A stretch of DNA of 64,000 nt from an uncultured bacterium (GCA_937864225.1 CALMJK010000005.1:62001-126000), one strand, 5' to 3'. Positions 1-8,590 are shown, numbered from the stretch's first letter. Notes: generated from the sequence alone by a model not told the origin. Program-made: numbers and translations.

Positions 1-2
1 TG

Positions 3-473
3 GTGGCTAACACCCTTGTTTCGCGCATGTTCCACGCCCTGCAGCGTATCAAGGATCGCATTTGGCTGCACGCGGTGTACGTTTTGACGCTGATCGGCTG
101 CAACTTGGCGCTGGTGGGGGCACTGCAAGTCAAGGGCATTGCCGTTGCGGCAACCATCGCCATCAATCTTCTGTTGGCGGTTTCGTTTCTGACGCTCGGT
201 GCGTACCGTCAGGGGCTGCGGGTGTGGCGGCTCGCGGCCGTGGTCGGACGGGCTTACGGTTGCGGGATCGTGGTGTATCTCGGTTACCGGCTGGTCGGCT
301 TGGACGATCTGCTCGCGTCGTGGGCGCCGCACGCGACGCTGGCGGGATCGATGCTGACGGGGTTGGTCAAGGCCGTGTTCGTGTTCGTGCTCTACGTGGC
401 GCTGTACATGCTGCTGCGCCGGCGGGGCGGGCCGCGGCCCACGCAGGCGTCCGGGTTCAAGGAGAGACGGTGA
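3..473 (+). CDS. MurJ/MVF-type lipid flippase, C-terminal part (cut by window start)
   Basis: The visible 156 residues are the C-terminal end of a polytopic membrane protein; the true start lies before the window. Near the N-terminal edge, SRMFHALQ matches the loop before the last helices of MurJ-type flippases, followed by about four hydrophobic segments (roughly residues 22-40, 43-64, 76-98 and 108-137) and a basic tail. MurJ/MVF proteins move undecaprenyl-linked precursors such as lipid II across the inner membrane. The stop codon overlaps the start of the next gene (TGATG), so the two are translationally coupled. Because the neighbours are a phosphodiesterase and a glycosyltransferase rather than division genes, a role in exporting another polyprenyl-linked glycan is equally possible. 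Family assignment is fairly secure, substrate is not. Confidence 0.7.
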   Translation: MANTLVSRMFHALQRIKDRIWLHAVYVLTLIGCNLALVGALQVKGIAVAATIAINLLLAVSFLTLGAYRQGLRVWRLAAVVGRAYGCGIVVYLGYRLVGLDDLLASWAPHATLAGSMLTGLVKAVFVFVLYVALYMLLRRRGGPRPTQASGFKERR

Positions 474-2107
474 TGGCGCGCCGCGTCTTTCTTCTGGGAC
501 TGGATGGGGCTTCCTGGAACCTGCTGGACAGGTTGTTCGCTGAGGGAGCCATGCCCTGCCTGGCGCGACTGGCAGAGCAGGGCGTGCGAGCGACTCTCGA
601 GTCAACGGTGCCGTCGGTCACGCCGGTAGCCTGGCTGTCGCTAATGACAGGATGCAATCCGGGACGGCACGGAGTGTTCGGGTTCCTCAAGTCGTCGCCA
701 AACAACAGCTATCTGCCGCGACCGGTGAATCGCTCGGACGCGCGAGTGCCGACGATCTTCGACTACTACGACGAGGGCGGCCCGCTTGTCTCGCTCAACT
801 TGCCAATGTCTTGGCCGGCGACGCCGATCAACGGACTCATGGTGACTGGCATGATGACGCCATTGCGGGGCCTGCGTGATTTCGAGTATCCGGCGGGGCT
901 GTTGGCGCGTCTTGGCAAGGCGGGCATCGACTATGTGATCGATCCAAAATTCAAGGCGCGTCGAGCCAACGACAGCGACGCGATGCTCGCCGAATGGCAC
1001 GACCAGCGGCGGGAATTCCTCTCGCTCTTGACGGACATGACGCGCGCGCGCCTGGACGCCGCGCGGTTGCTCATGACAGAGGAGACATGGGACTGTTTCG
1101 TATGCGTGGAGGTCGGCACCGATCGCATCCAGCACCTCTTCTGGGATCAGCTCATGCCCGAGGACGGATCCGGTCCGGCTCGGGATCTGTTGGCCTACTA
1201 TCGCTATCTCGACGAACGCATCGGCGAGCTGGTCGCCAACCTCTCGCCCGACGACGCGCTGCTGGTGGTCTCGGACCACGGTTTCACGCGCACGCGGGGA
1301 CTGTTCCATGCCAACGAATGGTTGAGGCGCCAGGGATGGTTGACGAGACGGGTGGCCGGTCGAAGCCCCCTGTACCCGCTGAAACGGGCGCTCAACGCCG
1401 TGGGAATCACGCGCCAGCGACTGGAGCGGATCCTGAGCCAGTCGCAAGCGAGCCGGCTGCAGTTGGCGGCGTCGCACATCGACTGGGAGCGCTCCGCCGC
1501 ATACGCAGACAATCCGGGAGGAATTCGCGTTAATCTTCGAGGGCGTGAAACGCTCGGTGCCGTCGCGCCGGGGGACTTCGAGACCTTGCGCGACCAGATC
1601 GCGATCCGGCTGCGCCAGCTGGCCTCTCCCGGGGGTGGGCCACTTCTGGCGGCCGTGCACGCGAGTGGAGATCTGTACTGGGGAGACGCCCGTGAGCGAG
1701 CCTCCGACGTCGTTTTCCAGTTCCGCGATGATGAACACTGGAGCGCCTATGGCGGCGACTCCGGCGGCGAGATGTTCACGCCGACGCCCTTCCGCACCGG
1801 CGACCATCGCGCGGACGGCATCCTCATCGCCTGGGGCGGCGGCATACGACCGTCGCGCCATGACAACGAGTTGCGGTTCCGCATCTGGGACGTGCTGCCA
1901 ACGCTGCTGCACCTCAACGGCAGGGCGGTGCCGGCCATCTGCGACGGACGGGTGCTCACGGAGATCCTGACAGACCGGGGGGCTTCTCGCGTGGAAGCCG
2001 ACTGGCGACGGTTTCTGAAGAACCGGGCCAGCGGGACGCTCGCCGCCGATCAGGCCGAGGAGATCACGGAAAGGCTACGGGAGTTGGGATATCTGTCGGA
2101 CGACTGA
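473..2107 (+). CDS. alkaline-phosphatase-superfamily phosphodiesterase (nucleotide pyrophosphatase-like)
   Basis: A 544-residue protein of the type I phosphodiesterase/nucleotide pyrophosphatase branch of the alkaline phosphatase superfamily. The first metal-binding Asp lies in LLGLDGASW near the N-terminus, the presumed Thr nucleophile is T50 in PSVTPVAW, a further Asp/His pair is in TDRIQHLFW, and SDHGF (about residues 267-271) supplies more metal ligands. Members hydrolyse phosphodiesters or pyrophosphates using two zinc ions. No signal peptide is evident, so the catalytic domain appears cytoplasmic. ATG at 473 has AGGAG upstream and overlaps the flippase stop by one base; a longer reading frame beginning at 62 only shadows the flippase gene. 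Such proteins recur in surface-polysaccharide clusters, but the substrate cannot be read from sequence. Confidence 0.8.
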   Translation: MARRVFLLGLDGASWNLLDRLFAEGAMPCLARLAEQGVRATLESTVPSVTPVAWLSLMTGCNPGRHGVFGFLKSSPNNSYLPRPVNRSDARVPTIFDYYDEGGPLVSLNLPMSWPATPINGLMVTGMMTPLRGLRDFEYPAGLLARLGKAGIDYVIDPKFKARRANDSDAMLAEWHDQRREFLSLLTDMTRARLDAARLLMTEETWDCFVCVEVGTDRIQHLFWDQLMPEDGSGPARDLLAYYRYLDERIGELVANLSPDDALLVVSDHGFTRTRGLFHANEWLRRQGWLTRRVAGRSPLYPLKRALNAVGITRQRLERILSQSQASRLQLAASHIDWERSAAYADNPGGIRVNLRGRETLGAVAPGDFETLRDQIAIRLRQLASPGGGPLLAAVHASGDLYWGDARERASDVVFQFRDDEHWSAYGGDSGGEMFTPTPFRTGDHRADGILIAWGGGIRPSRHDNELRFRIWDVLPTLLHLNGRAVPAICDGRVLTEILTDRGASRVEADWRRFLKNRASGTLAADQAEEITERLRELGYLSDD

Positions 2108-2490
2108 AACGAGCGGTCGACACTGCCTGAAGCCCGTCCTGCCGCCGGGCGCGGTCGGGGTCGCGCGGCCGCGGGAAATCTCGTTGATGGGCCGGTGCCG
2201 CGGCCGTAACCTTGCGCCGAGCGCCCGAAATTGTCTCGGGCCCGCCCGTCACTCGGGCACGCGAGCGCCGCGGGCTGCCTCGCGTGAAGCGCCACCCGGG
2301 TCGCGCCCGGGAAGAGATGCGATGGATCACGAGTCCTTCCGCCCGTGCCCCCTCTCCCTCCCGCGCGAGGCAAGGCTAGCGCGGGCTTTCGCCAAGCATC
2401 TGCTCGCAGTGGCCCGTGTCCGCGCGCGTTTCGCGCCGAACCGCGCGCGCGGCGCGGCGCCGCTCTCTCGCCGTCCGCCCGTAAGGCCCA
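2108..2490. other. 383-bp non-coding gap
   Basis: Very GC-rich spacer between two co-directional genes. It contains several short GC palindromes (for example around the two CCCGGG blocks at 2290-2310) but no convincing promoter, no T-tract terminator and no conserved open frame. A short frame at 2184-2507 lacks a ribosome-binding site and family resemblance, and was not called. Confidence 0.5.
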
Positions 2491-3705
2491 GTGATGTCGA
2501 CTCGTAGCGGGACGCCGGCTCCCTCCCGCAGTCCCCGCCTGCGCGTGGCCCAACTCATCGAGGCGATGACAAGCGGCGGCGCCGAGCGCCTGGCGGTGCA
2601 GATCGCCAATGCCCGCGCGGAAGCGGGGGAGCTGTCGTATCTGTACGTCGTGGCGAGTCCCGGGGACTATTCCCCCATCATCTCCGAAGGCGTCCGGATG
2701 CGCTACCTGAACCACGACCGGGCGTTTGCCGGCAATCCCGTCACGCTGGGCGTTTCCGTCCTGCGCGGGTACCGGCTGCTCGCGGCGCGGATCGCCGGCG
2801 ACCGCGTCGGCGTGGTCCAGACGCACCTGCCCGGCGCCAATTTCTTGGGCTTGCTGCTGGCCATGCGCCGCGTGTGCGCCGTGGTCCCGACCGTCCACAA
2901 CAACCAAGAGTTCCGCTACGGGCGCGACGACCAGATCTGGCGCGCGAAGCTGCGCCGGCGCGCCTATCGCGAGATGCTCAGGCGCTGCCCGGCGCTCGTC
3001 GCGGTGTCGCAGGAAGCGCGCGACTCTCTCGTAGCGGAGCTGGACGCGACGGCGGCGGAGGCCGCGCGCATTCGGGTAATTCCCAATGGCGTGAACGTGC
3101 CCGCGCTGCTCGATTCCGCTGCGGGCGCCCTGGCGCGCGCGAAGTACGGCATCCCGCCCGGCGATCCCATGGTGCTGGCCGGCGGTCGCCTGTCGGAACA
3201 GAAGAACCACGTGCTGTTGTTGGAGGCCGTCGCGCGGTTGCGCCGCATGGAGGTGCGCTGCCGTGTCATGATCGCCGGCGATGGGCCGCTGCGCTCCTAC
3301 CTCGAGCGCCGCGTCGAGGAGATGGGGATCGGCGACCGGGTGTTGTTGCCGGGGAACGTGGACGACCTCGAGGACTTGATGCTGGGCGCGGACATCTTCG
3401 CGCTTCCGTCGCTTTGGGAAGGACTGCCGCTGGTCCTGCTGGAGGCCATGGCGCGGCGCCTGCCGATCGTGGCCACGCGCATCAAGGGCGTGGCCGACGT
3501 CGTCGAGGACGGGGTGAGCGGCCTGCTCGTGGAGCCCGGCGATGCCGCCGGATTCGCCGACGCGCTCGCCGCCCTGCTGCGCGACCCCCCCCGGCGCGCG
3601 GCTTTGGGCGCGGCGGGACGGGAAATCGTTAGCCGGCACTATGACTTCGAACGGGTCTGCCAGCAGTTGAGCAGGCTTTACGAAGAGGTCGCGCCATCCA
3701 CCTGA
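2491..3705 (+). CDS. GT4-family glycosyltransferase
   Basis: A 404-residue GT-B fold retaining glycosyltransferase of family 4. The N-terminal acceptor domain carries the typical SGGAERLA glycine motif near residue 30; the C-terminal donor domain has GGRLSEQKNH (start of the Rossmann half) and the E-x7-E signature in EGLPLVLLEAMA. It would transfer a sugar from a nucleotide-sugar donor to a lipid-linked or polysaccharide acceptor at the cytoplasmic face. The start is GTG at 2491 or the adjacent ATG at 2494; neither has a strong Shine-Dalgarno. A 383-bp gap separates it from the phosphodiesterase, so it may have its own promoter. Donor and acceptor are unknown. Confidence 0.85.
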   Translation: MMSTRSGTPAPSRSPRLRVAQLIEAMTSGGAERLAVQIANARAEAGELSYLYVVASPGDYSPIISEGVRMRYLNHDRAFAGNPVTLGVSVLRGYRLLAARIAGDRVGVVQTHLPGANFLGLLLAMRRVCAVVPTVHNNQEFRYGRDDQIWRAKLRRRAYREMLRRCPALVAVSQEARDSLVAELDATAAEAARIRVIPNGVNVPALLDSAAGALARAKYGIPPGDPMVLAGGRLSEQKNHVLLLEAVARLRRMEVRCRVMIAGDGPLRSYLERRVEEMGIGDRVLLPGNVDDLEDLMLGADIFALPSLWEGLPLVLLEAMARRLPIVATRIKGVADVVEDGVSGLLVEPGDAAGFADALAALLRDPPRRAALGAAGREIVSRHYDFERVCQQLSRLYEEVAPST

Positions 3706-3742
3706 TGGCGCGGCCGCCCGCATCGCCGTGTCGACCCCGGCG

Positions 3743-3790
3743 CGGTTCCGTGCTCACGCCGCTTGCGCCGCGGGCCTGAGCACGGTACCG
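3743..3790. repeat. 14-bp inverted repeat overlapping a candidate promoter
   Basis: Arms cggttccgtgctca (3743-3756) and tgagcacggtaccg (3777-3790) pair with one mismatch around a 20-nt loop. The right arm covers the proposed -10 of the mqnA promoter. There is no T-tract, so an operator or attenuator is more likely than an intrinsic terminator. Confidence 0.45.
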
Positions 3791-3791
3791 T
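3763..3791 (+). promoter_or_regulatory. candidate sigma-70-type promoter for mqnA-mqnC
   Basis: TTGCGC (3763-3768), 17-bp spacer, TACCGT (3786-3791). The predicted start lies about 68 nt before the mqnA ATG. Both hexamers deviate from consensus, so support is moderate. Confidence 0.35.
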
Positions 3792-3865
3792 AGGACTGTC
3801 TCGCCGCCGGCGGGACCGGCGGCGCCCGTGCGCGCTTCCTCGTTTGCCGCAGCCACTGGAGCGCA

Positions 3866-4738
3866 ATGCCTTACCGCATCGCCGCCGTCTCGTATTTGAA
3901 CAGTTGGCCCCTTGTGGACGCGCTGCGCGAGCGCGCGACCGCCGGTGAGGACGGGCTGGAGCTCGTGTTCGACGTGCCGTCCCGCCTCGCGGACCTGCTC
4001 TACGCCGACGAGGTCGATGTCGGGCTCATCCCGGTCATCGAGTTCTTCCGCGGCACGGGCGCGGCCATGGTGCCGGGCGTGGGTCTGGCCACGAACGGTC
4101 CGGTCGACAGCGTCAAGCTCTTTACGCGCGTCGCGCCGGCCGCCATCGGACGTGTCGTGGTGGACAAGGGGTCCCGCACGTCGGTGGCGCTGCTGCGCAT
4201 CCTGCTGGCGGAGCAATACAACGTGCGTCCGGACTTCTATGCGATCCAGCCGCAGATCGATCTGCTCCTGCGCGACGAAGAGGCGGCGCTCGTGATCGGC
4301 GACCGCTGTTTCGAAGCCGAGCGACGCTTCCGGGCCGAGGGGGACGAACGCGTGCAGATCATCGATCTCGGCGCGGCCTGGAATCGACTGACCGGTCTAC
4401 CATTCGTGTTCGCGACCTGGGTGCTCGGCGCCGGTTTCGCCGCGCGCGCAAGCGAACAGCAGACGGCGGATCTGATCCGCTTGCTCGTCGAGGCTCGCAA
4501 TGAGGGGCTGGCCCGCCTCGACGATCTCGCCGACCGCGCCGCCGCGCAGGGGTGCCTCGGACCCGGCGGCGAGCCAAGCGGCCCGGCCATCCGGCGCTAT
4601 TTCCGCCAATCGATGCGGTACGTCGTGGGGGACAAGGAGTTGGCGGGCCTGCATCGTTTCCACGAACTCTGCCTGCGGCACGCCATCTGCCCGCCCGGAC
4701 GCGCGCCCGCGCTGGCGGCCGCCGGCAGGGGCGAGTAG
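3866..4738 (+). CDS. mqnA: chorismate dehydratase MqnA (futalosine pathway)
   Basis: A 290-residue protein of the MqnA family, which converts chorismate to 3-[(1-carboxyvinyl)oxy]benzoate, the first step of the futalosine route to menaquinone. The opening YRIAAVSYLNSWPL is highly characteristic, as are the DVGLIPVIEF and VDKGSRTSVALL stretches of the periplasmic-binding-protein-like fold. The length is normal and there is no signal peptide, consistent with a cytosolic enzyme. ATG 3866 follows a weak GGAG. mqnC begins 11 bp after the stop, so the two form an operon. The other steps (MqnB, MqnD, MqnE) are not in this window. Confidence 0.93.
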   Translation: MPYRIAAVSYLNSWPLVDALRERATAGEDGLELVFDVPSRLADLLYADEVDVGLIPVIEFFRGTGAAMVPGVGLATNGPVDSVKLFTRVAPAAIGRVVVDKGSRTSVALLRILLAEQYNVRPDFYAIQPQIDLLLRDEEAALVIGDRCFEAERRFRAEGDERVQIIDLGAAWNRLTGLPFVFATWVLGAGFAARASEQQTADLIRLLVEARNEGLARLDDLADRAAAQGCLGPGGEPSGPAIRRYFRQSMRYVVGDKELAGLHRFHELCLRHAICPPGRAPALAAAGRGE

Positions 4739-4749
4739 ATTCGCGTCCC

Positions 4750-5892
4750 ATGGAGCGTGCGGAAGACAACCCTGGTTTGTCTGTTTCGACGCCCGAGGCG
4801 CTGGCCGTCCTAGACGATGCCCGGCAGCGACGTTTGACCGGCGGCGAACTGCTGCTGCTGTTCGAGGAGGCGTCGCTGCACGATCTCGGTCGGGTTGCGC
4901 ACGAATTGCGGATGCGGCGCGCCGATCCGGATCTGGTCACCTACGTGATCGATCGCAACGTCACCTACACGAACGTTTGCCACACCGGCTGCCTGTTCTG
5001 CGCCTTTGGCCGGCGCGAAACGGACGCCGACGCGTACATGCTCTCGCGAGAGGAGATCCACGCCAAGGTGCGGTCGGTGGTGGAGGCCGGGGGGAACCAG
5101 ATCCTGCTGCAGGGAGGGCACCATCCGCGCTTGAAGGTGGAAGACTACGAGGCCATGCTGGCTGATTTGAAGGCGGCGTTTCCCCGGCTCTGGATCCATG
5201 GCTTCTCGCCGCCGGAGATCTGGCACTTCGCGAACGTCTCGGGGCTGAGCACGCGCGAAGTGTTGCGGAGGTTGAAGGCCGCCGGCTTGGACTCTATTCC
5301 GGGCGGCGGCGCGGAGATCCTCGACGATCGCGTGCGCCGTATCCTGGCGCCGCTGAAGGCGACGGCAGCGCAATGGACCGGCGTCATGGAGGAGGCGCAC
5401 GCGATCGGCCTGCGCAGCACCGCCACCATGATGTTCCAACATGTCGAGACGTTGGCCGAGCGCGTGGAGCACCTGCTGCGGGTGCGAGACGTGCAGGATC
5501 GCACCGGCGGCTTCACGGCGTTCATCGCCTGGACCTTTCAGCCAGATCGAACGCCGCTGATGCGGCGGGAGGATCTCGCCGCCCGCGTCCGGGCGCGAGG
5601 CTACAGGGGAGCCCTCGACTATCTGCGCACGCTTGCCGTCGCGCGCGTCGCGCTCGACAATTTCCGCAATTTGCAGGCTTCCTGGGTGACGCAAGGCAAG
5701 GCGATTGGCCAATTGTCGCTGTTCTACGGGGCCAACGACCTGGGCAGCACGATGATGGAGGAAAGCGTGGTGTCGGCCGCGGGAACGGTCCACTGCCTGC
5801 GGCAGGAGGACCTCATCGCCATGATCCGGGGCGCGGGCTTTCGGTCCGCGACCAGGGACAACGGGTACAATCTGGTGAGAGTGGGGGACTGA
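4750..5892 (+). CDS. mqnC: cyclic dehypoxanthinyl futalosine synthase MqnC (radical SAM)
   Basis: A 380-residue radical SAM enzyme of the MqnC/MqnE/CofH group. The [4Fe-4S] cluster motif CxxxCxxC is at C77, C81 and C84 (in VCHTGCLFCAF), and an ILLQGGHHP stretch follows the strand expected to bind SAM. It cyclises dehypoxanthinyl futalosine on the way to 1,4-dihydroxy-6-naphthoate. MqnE paralogues share the motif, but adjacency to mqnA and the LTGGELLLLFE N-terminus favour MqnC. I chose ATG 4750, 11 bp after mqnA, because the longer frame upstream overlaps mqnA. A strong intrinsic terminator lies 30 bp past the stop but points the other way. Confidence 0.9.
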   Translation: MERAEDNPGLSVSTPEALAVLDDARQRRLTGGELLLLFEEASLHDLGRVAHELRMRRADPDLVTYVIDRNVTYTNVCHTGCLFCAFGRRETDADAYMLSREEIHAKVRSVVEAGGNQILLQGGHHPRLKVEDYEAMLADLKAAFPRLWIHGFSPPEIWHFANVSGLSTREVLRRLKAAGLDSIPGGGAEILDDRVRRILAPLKATAAQWTGVMEEAHAIGLRSTATMMFQHVETLAERVEHLLRVRDVQDRTGGFTAFIAWTFQPDRTPLMRREDLAARVRARGYRGALDYLRTLAVARVALDNFRNLQASWVTQGKAIGQLSLFYGANDLGSTMMEESVVSAAGTVHCLRQEDLIAMIRGAGFRSATRDNGYNLVRVGD

Positions 5893-5917
5893 AGCGCGAG
5901 CGAGCGGCCGCGACCGG

Positions 5918-5949
5918 AAAAAGCGGGGGAGCCGACAGGCTCCCCCGCT
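5918..5949 (-). terminator. intrinsic terminator of the minus-strand repeat protein gene
   Basis: A perfect 12-bp stem (5922-5933 with 5938-5949) and a 4-nt loop. Read on the minus strand it is followed by five T residues. It sits 27 bp beyond the stop of the gene at 5977-6516. On the plus strand no T-run follows, so it would not efficiently end mqnC transcription. Confidence 0.8.
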
Positions 5950-5976
5950 CCGCCAGAGCAGATGTCCGTCGCGGCG

Positions 5977-6516
5977 TCAGTTGCTCACGTCGTCGGCGCT
6001 CGTGCCGCCGGTGCGCTGGACGCCGATCGGTCCGTCCAGACTGCCGCCAGGGCCATAGCCCGTGCCGTCGCCCGGGCCGTCACCCGCGTAGCCCGTGCCG
6101 TCGCCGGGGCCCCAGCTCGCGGCCAGGCCCGGCTCACCCTCGCCGAACATGTGCTTCCACATGTACTGCCATTTGTTGGCCAACTCGTTGAGGACGCCGG
6201 TCTGGGCGGCATTGGCGCCGTGAGCGTTCTCCTCGCCCAGGTTCTGTCCGTGCTTGAACATGTGCTGGCCAGTGCCGGTGCTATCCGCGGCGGAATGGTC
6301 GGGGTCGAGACAGTTGGGAATGCCGTCGCCGTCAAAGTCGGGCGCCAGATCGTTGAATCCGTCCCCGTCCTCGTCGACGAAGCCACCCACGCGCCAGCCG
6401 AACTGGTGCATGTTGGCGGCGTCGTCCTGAGCCAGAACCCCTGCCGGAGCGGCAAAGGCCGCCACGGAAAGGACCACCACGAACGCCAGCGCAACACTCC
6501 ACCCGTTGCGGTTCAT
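5977..6516 (-). CDS. exported DxDGDG-repeat protein with Met/His motifs and a Gly/Asp-rich tail
   Basis: A 179-residue predicted secreted protein, not assigned to a named family. ATG 6516 follows AAGGTGGT and opens a signal peptide (MNRNGW..., hydrophobic core, cleavage probably after GVLA). The mature part begins with two calcium-loop-like repeats, DEDGDGFND and DFDGDGIPN, resembling thrombospondin type-3 or EF-hand-like loops. A central region is rich in Met, His and Trp (HMFKHGQN, WQYMWKHMFGEG), followed by a tandem GPGDGTGY repeat. It is transcribed divergently from the kinase/regulator pair and has a candidate sigma-54 promoter. Metal or calcium binding is inferred from composition. A second DGD-repeat protein lies on the other side of the same two-component system. 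Confidence 0.75.
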   Translation of the reverse strand: MNRNGWSVALAFVVVLSVAAFAAPAGVLAQDDAANMHQFGWRVGGFVDEDGDGFNDLAPDFDGDGIPNCLDPDHSAADSTGTGQHMFKHGQNLGEENAHGANAAQTGVLNELANKWQYMWKHMFGEGEPGLAASWGPGDGTGYAGDGPGDGTGYGPGGSLDGPIGVQRTGGTSADDVSN

Positions 6517-6597
6517 GATTCCACCACCTTCGCTGCGGCGATGCGAGCTCGCCATAAGGAATACCTAAGACTCAAGAACCCTGCCGGGAATGCTTCG

Positions 6598-6613
6598 TGC
6601 ACAATCGGGGCCA
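6598..6613 (-). promoter_or_regulatory. candidate sigma-54 (-24/-12) promoter, minus strand
   Basis: On the minus strand TGGC is followed by TGCA with exactly 10 nt between the invariant GG (6612-6611) and GC (6600-6599). It would start transcription about 70 nt before the ATG at 6516. The -24 box lacks the ideal ACG, but the fixed spacing and the neighbouring sigma-54 activator gene support it. Confidence 0.5.
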
Positions 6614-6627
6614 GATGACCGCCGGCC

Positions 6628-6651
6628 GCATGCTTTGTGTTAAAAGCATGC
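6628..6651. promoter_or_regulatory. perfect 9+9 bp inverted repeat, possible activator site
   Basis: gcatgcttt (6628-6636), 6-nt spacer, aaagcatgc (6643-6651). It is an AT-richer island in a GC-rich intergenic region, 15 bp upstream of the minus-strand -24 box and between two divergent units. It is a plausible binding site for the dimeric Fis-type helix-turn-helix of the adjacent response regulator; that assignment is inference. Confidence 0.5.
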
Positions 6652-6711
6652 AAATTAGTCGGTTGAGCATATCATAACGCGAGCGGTCAGGCCCCGCGGC
6701 CGACCAGGAAT

Positions 6712-6727
6712 TCGACGATATCGTCGA
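6712..6727. promoter_or_regulatory. perfect 16-bp palindrome upstream of the kinase gene
   Basis: tcgacgatatcgtcga is a gapless palindrome 145 bp before the kinase start. An operator for autoregulation is possible. In GC-rich DNA such palindromes also arise by chance, so confidence is low. Confidence 0.35.
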
Positions 6728-6871
6728 GCGCTCGACGAACCGGACGAGGCGGCCGGTGTCGGTCCGCGCTCGGTCACGCTTGTCTCGGCCGCGCGCATTG
6801 ACGATCATGGCGGACGCCTGAGGCACGCTCGACCGCGCTCGTCCCCGTTGGCTTCCTAGGAGAAGGCCGCC

Positions 6872-8590
6872 GTGAACGATGGTTCCGCGACGCGCACCTG
6901 GTACCTGCGCCCACCCGTGGTGGTCGGCGCCATGGTCTTGCTCGGCGTGATCTTCGTCGCCGGGATCGTCAATGAGATGCGTTCTGCCCGGCGAGCCCTG
7001 GCCGGCCTGACCGAGGGACACGCGGCGCAGGTGCGGCACGTGGTGAGCGAGGGACAGGGACATGCCCTCGCGACCTTCGCCGCGTGGGAGAACCAGACCG
7101 GGCAGCGACTGTTGGCCGTCGCGGCGCTGGTGGATCAGCTCGCCCGCTGCGGGGACGTCCGCCCGACGGCGCTCGACAGCCTCGCGACGGCCAACGAGCT
7201 GGCCTGCCTCGTCGTGCACGGCGCCGACGGCCGCGTCGTCGCCTCGGCGAGGGTGTCCGACGCCGGGCCTGGCGCGGGCGTTGGTTGGGAGGAACTCCGG
7301 GAGGCCGGAGCGTTGGCCCTAAGTCGCGGCGAGGCCAGATTGCTGCACCTGCCCGCGGTGGGAGGCGGCTACCGGCTGTTCGCCGTCCGCGGCCGGGAGG
7401 ATGGAGGGATCGTCTGCGTGGGGCTGAACGCGGCGACCCTCGCGGCGCAGAGACGCCGGATCGGCCCCGGTCGCCTGCTCCAGGCGCTCGGCGAGAGCAG
7501 CGGCAGCGCCTACCTAGCCTTGCAGGACAGTTTCGGCATCCTGGCGGCGACGCCGAATGTCGAGAGGCTCTCGTCGATGGAAGCGGACCCGGTGCTGGAG
7601 CGAGTGCTCGCCACGGGGGAACCCGTCAGCCGGGTGGTGATGTTCCGGGGCGATCGCGTGCTCGAGCAGGTCTCGCGTCTGGAAATGGCCGGCCGGCCGG
7701 TGAGTCTGCTGCGCACGGCCATCGACTTGAGCCAGGTGCGCCGGCGCGAACGGGAGATGTCGATCAGCATCGCGCTGCACTCGCTGCTTTTGCTGGCCGT
7801 GCTGGCAGGCGGCGCCGCGCTGGTGATCGCCAGTCGGCGTCTTGGCGTCGCGCAGGCGGCCTGGGAGCGGGCGAGGCGGGAGGTCGCGGCGCTCGAGGAG
7901 GAAAGGGCCCGCCGGGAACGCAGTGTCGCGCTCGGCGAGCTGGCCTCGGGCGTGGCTCACGAGATCCGCAACCCTCTGAACGCCATCGCCGTCATCGCGC
8001 AACGCCTCGGTCGCGAGTTCACGCCCACGGCGGATGCGCAGGAATACACGCAGTTGACGGGCGCCGTGCGCGAGGAAGTCGGCCGCATCAACCGCATCAT
8101 CGAGCAGTTCCTGCGCTACTCCCGGCCGCCGAAGCTTCGGCTGCGCCCCTTGGATCTCGCCGGTCTGGCGCAAGAGGTCGTCACGGTCGTGCGCGGCCGT
8201 TTCGAGGCCCGCGAGGTGGAGCTCGGCGTAGTGGCGCCGTCGGCCGTCGCTTGCCGGGCGGACGCGGATCTGCTGCGTCAGGCGCTGCACAATCTGCTCG
8301 ACAACGCGCTGGACGCGTGTGGCCCGGGCGATCGCGTGCAGGTCACGGTGACCAGAGACGAGGACGCGGTGCGGCTGGCGGTTTCGGACACGGGCTGCGG
8401 CATCCCGCCGCAGGAGCTGGACCGCGTGTTCAACCTCTACCATACAACGAAAGCCAACGGCACCGGCGTCGGCCTGGCGGTGGTGGACCAAGTGGCGGCC
8501 CAGCACGGCGGCCGCGCCCATGTCGCCAGCGAGCCCGGCCGCGGCACGACGCTGACCCTGGAACTGCCGTGCAACCCGGAGGCGTCATGA
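6872..8590 (+). CDS. membrane sensor histidine kinase (NtrB/ZraS-type partner)
   Basis: A 572-residue transmembrane histidine kinase. One membrane helix is near residues 12-33 and a second near 295-318, enclosing a periplasmic sensor domain of about 260 residues. A coiled segment leads to the H-box (GVAHEIRNPLNAI, phospho-acceptor H363), then the N-box NLLDNALDACG, the G1 motif DTGCGIPP and the G2 motif GTGVGLAVV. The sensor domain does not resemble a domain I can name. The GTG start at 6872 follows AGGAGAAGG. The stop overlaps the regulator start (ATGA), so the pair is co-translated. It is expected to autophosphorylate on His and donate phosphate to the adjacent sigma-54 activator. Confidence 0.92.
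   Translation: MNDGSATRTWYLRPPVVVGAMVLLGVIFVAGIVNEMRSARRALAGLTEGHAAQVRHVVSEGQGHALATFAAWENQTGQRLLAVAALVDQLARCGDVRPTALDSLATANELACLVVHGADGRVVASARVSDAGPGAGVGWEELREAGALALSRGEARLLHLPAVGGGYRLFAVRGREDGGIVCVGLNAATLAAQRRRIGPGRLLQALGESSGSAYLALQDSFGILAATPNVERLSSMEADPVLERVLATGEPVSRVVMFRGDRVLEQVSRLEMAGRPVSLLRTAIDLSQVRRREREMSISIALHSLLLLAVLAGGAALVIASRRLGVAQAAWERARREVAALEEERARRERSVALGELASGVAHEIRNPLNAIAVIAQRLGREFTPTADAQEYTQLTGAVREEVGRINRIIEQFLRYSRPPKLRLRPLDLAGLAQEVVTVVRGRFEAREVELGVVAPSAVACRADADLLRQALHNLLDNALDACGPGDRVQVTVTRDEDAVRLAVSDTGCGIPPQELDRVFNLYHTTKANGTGVGLAVVDQVAAQHGGRAHVASEPGRGTTLTLELPCNPEAS

Noticed and set aside
62-472. N-terminal extension of the phosphodiesterase
   Set aside because: It overlaps the flippase in another frame, while ATG 473 has a good ribosome-binding site and homology starts there.
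2184-2507. 107-codon frame in the gap before the first GT4 gene
   Set aside because: No ribosome-binding site, Arg/Pro-rich composition, overlaps the next start.
6572-7219. Minus-strand frame opposite the kinase N-terminus
   Set aside because: It overlaps both the intergenic control region and the kinase gene and has no recognisable domain.
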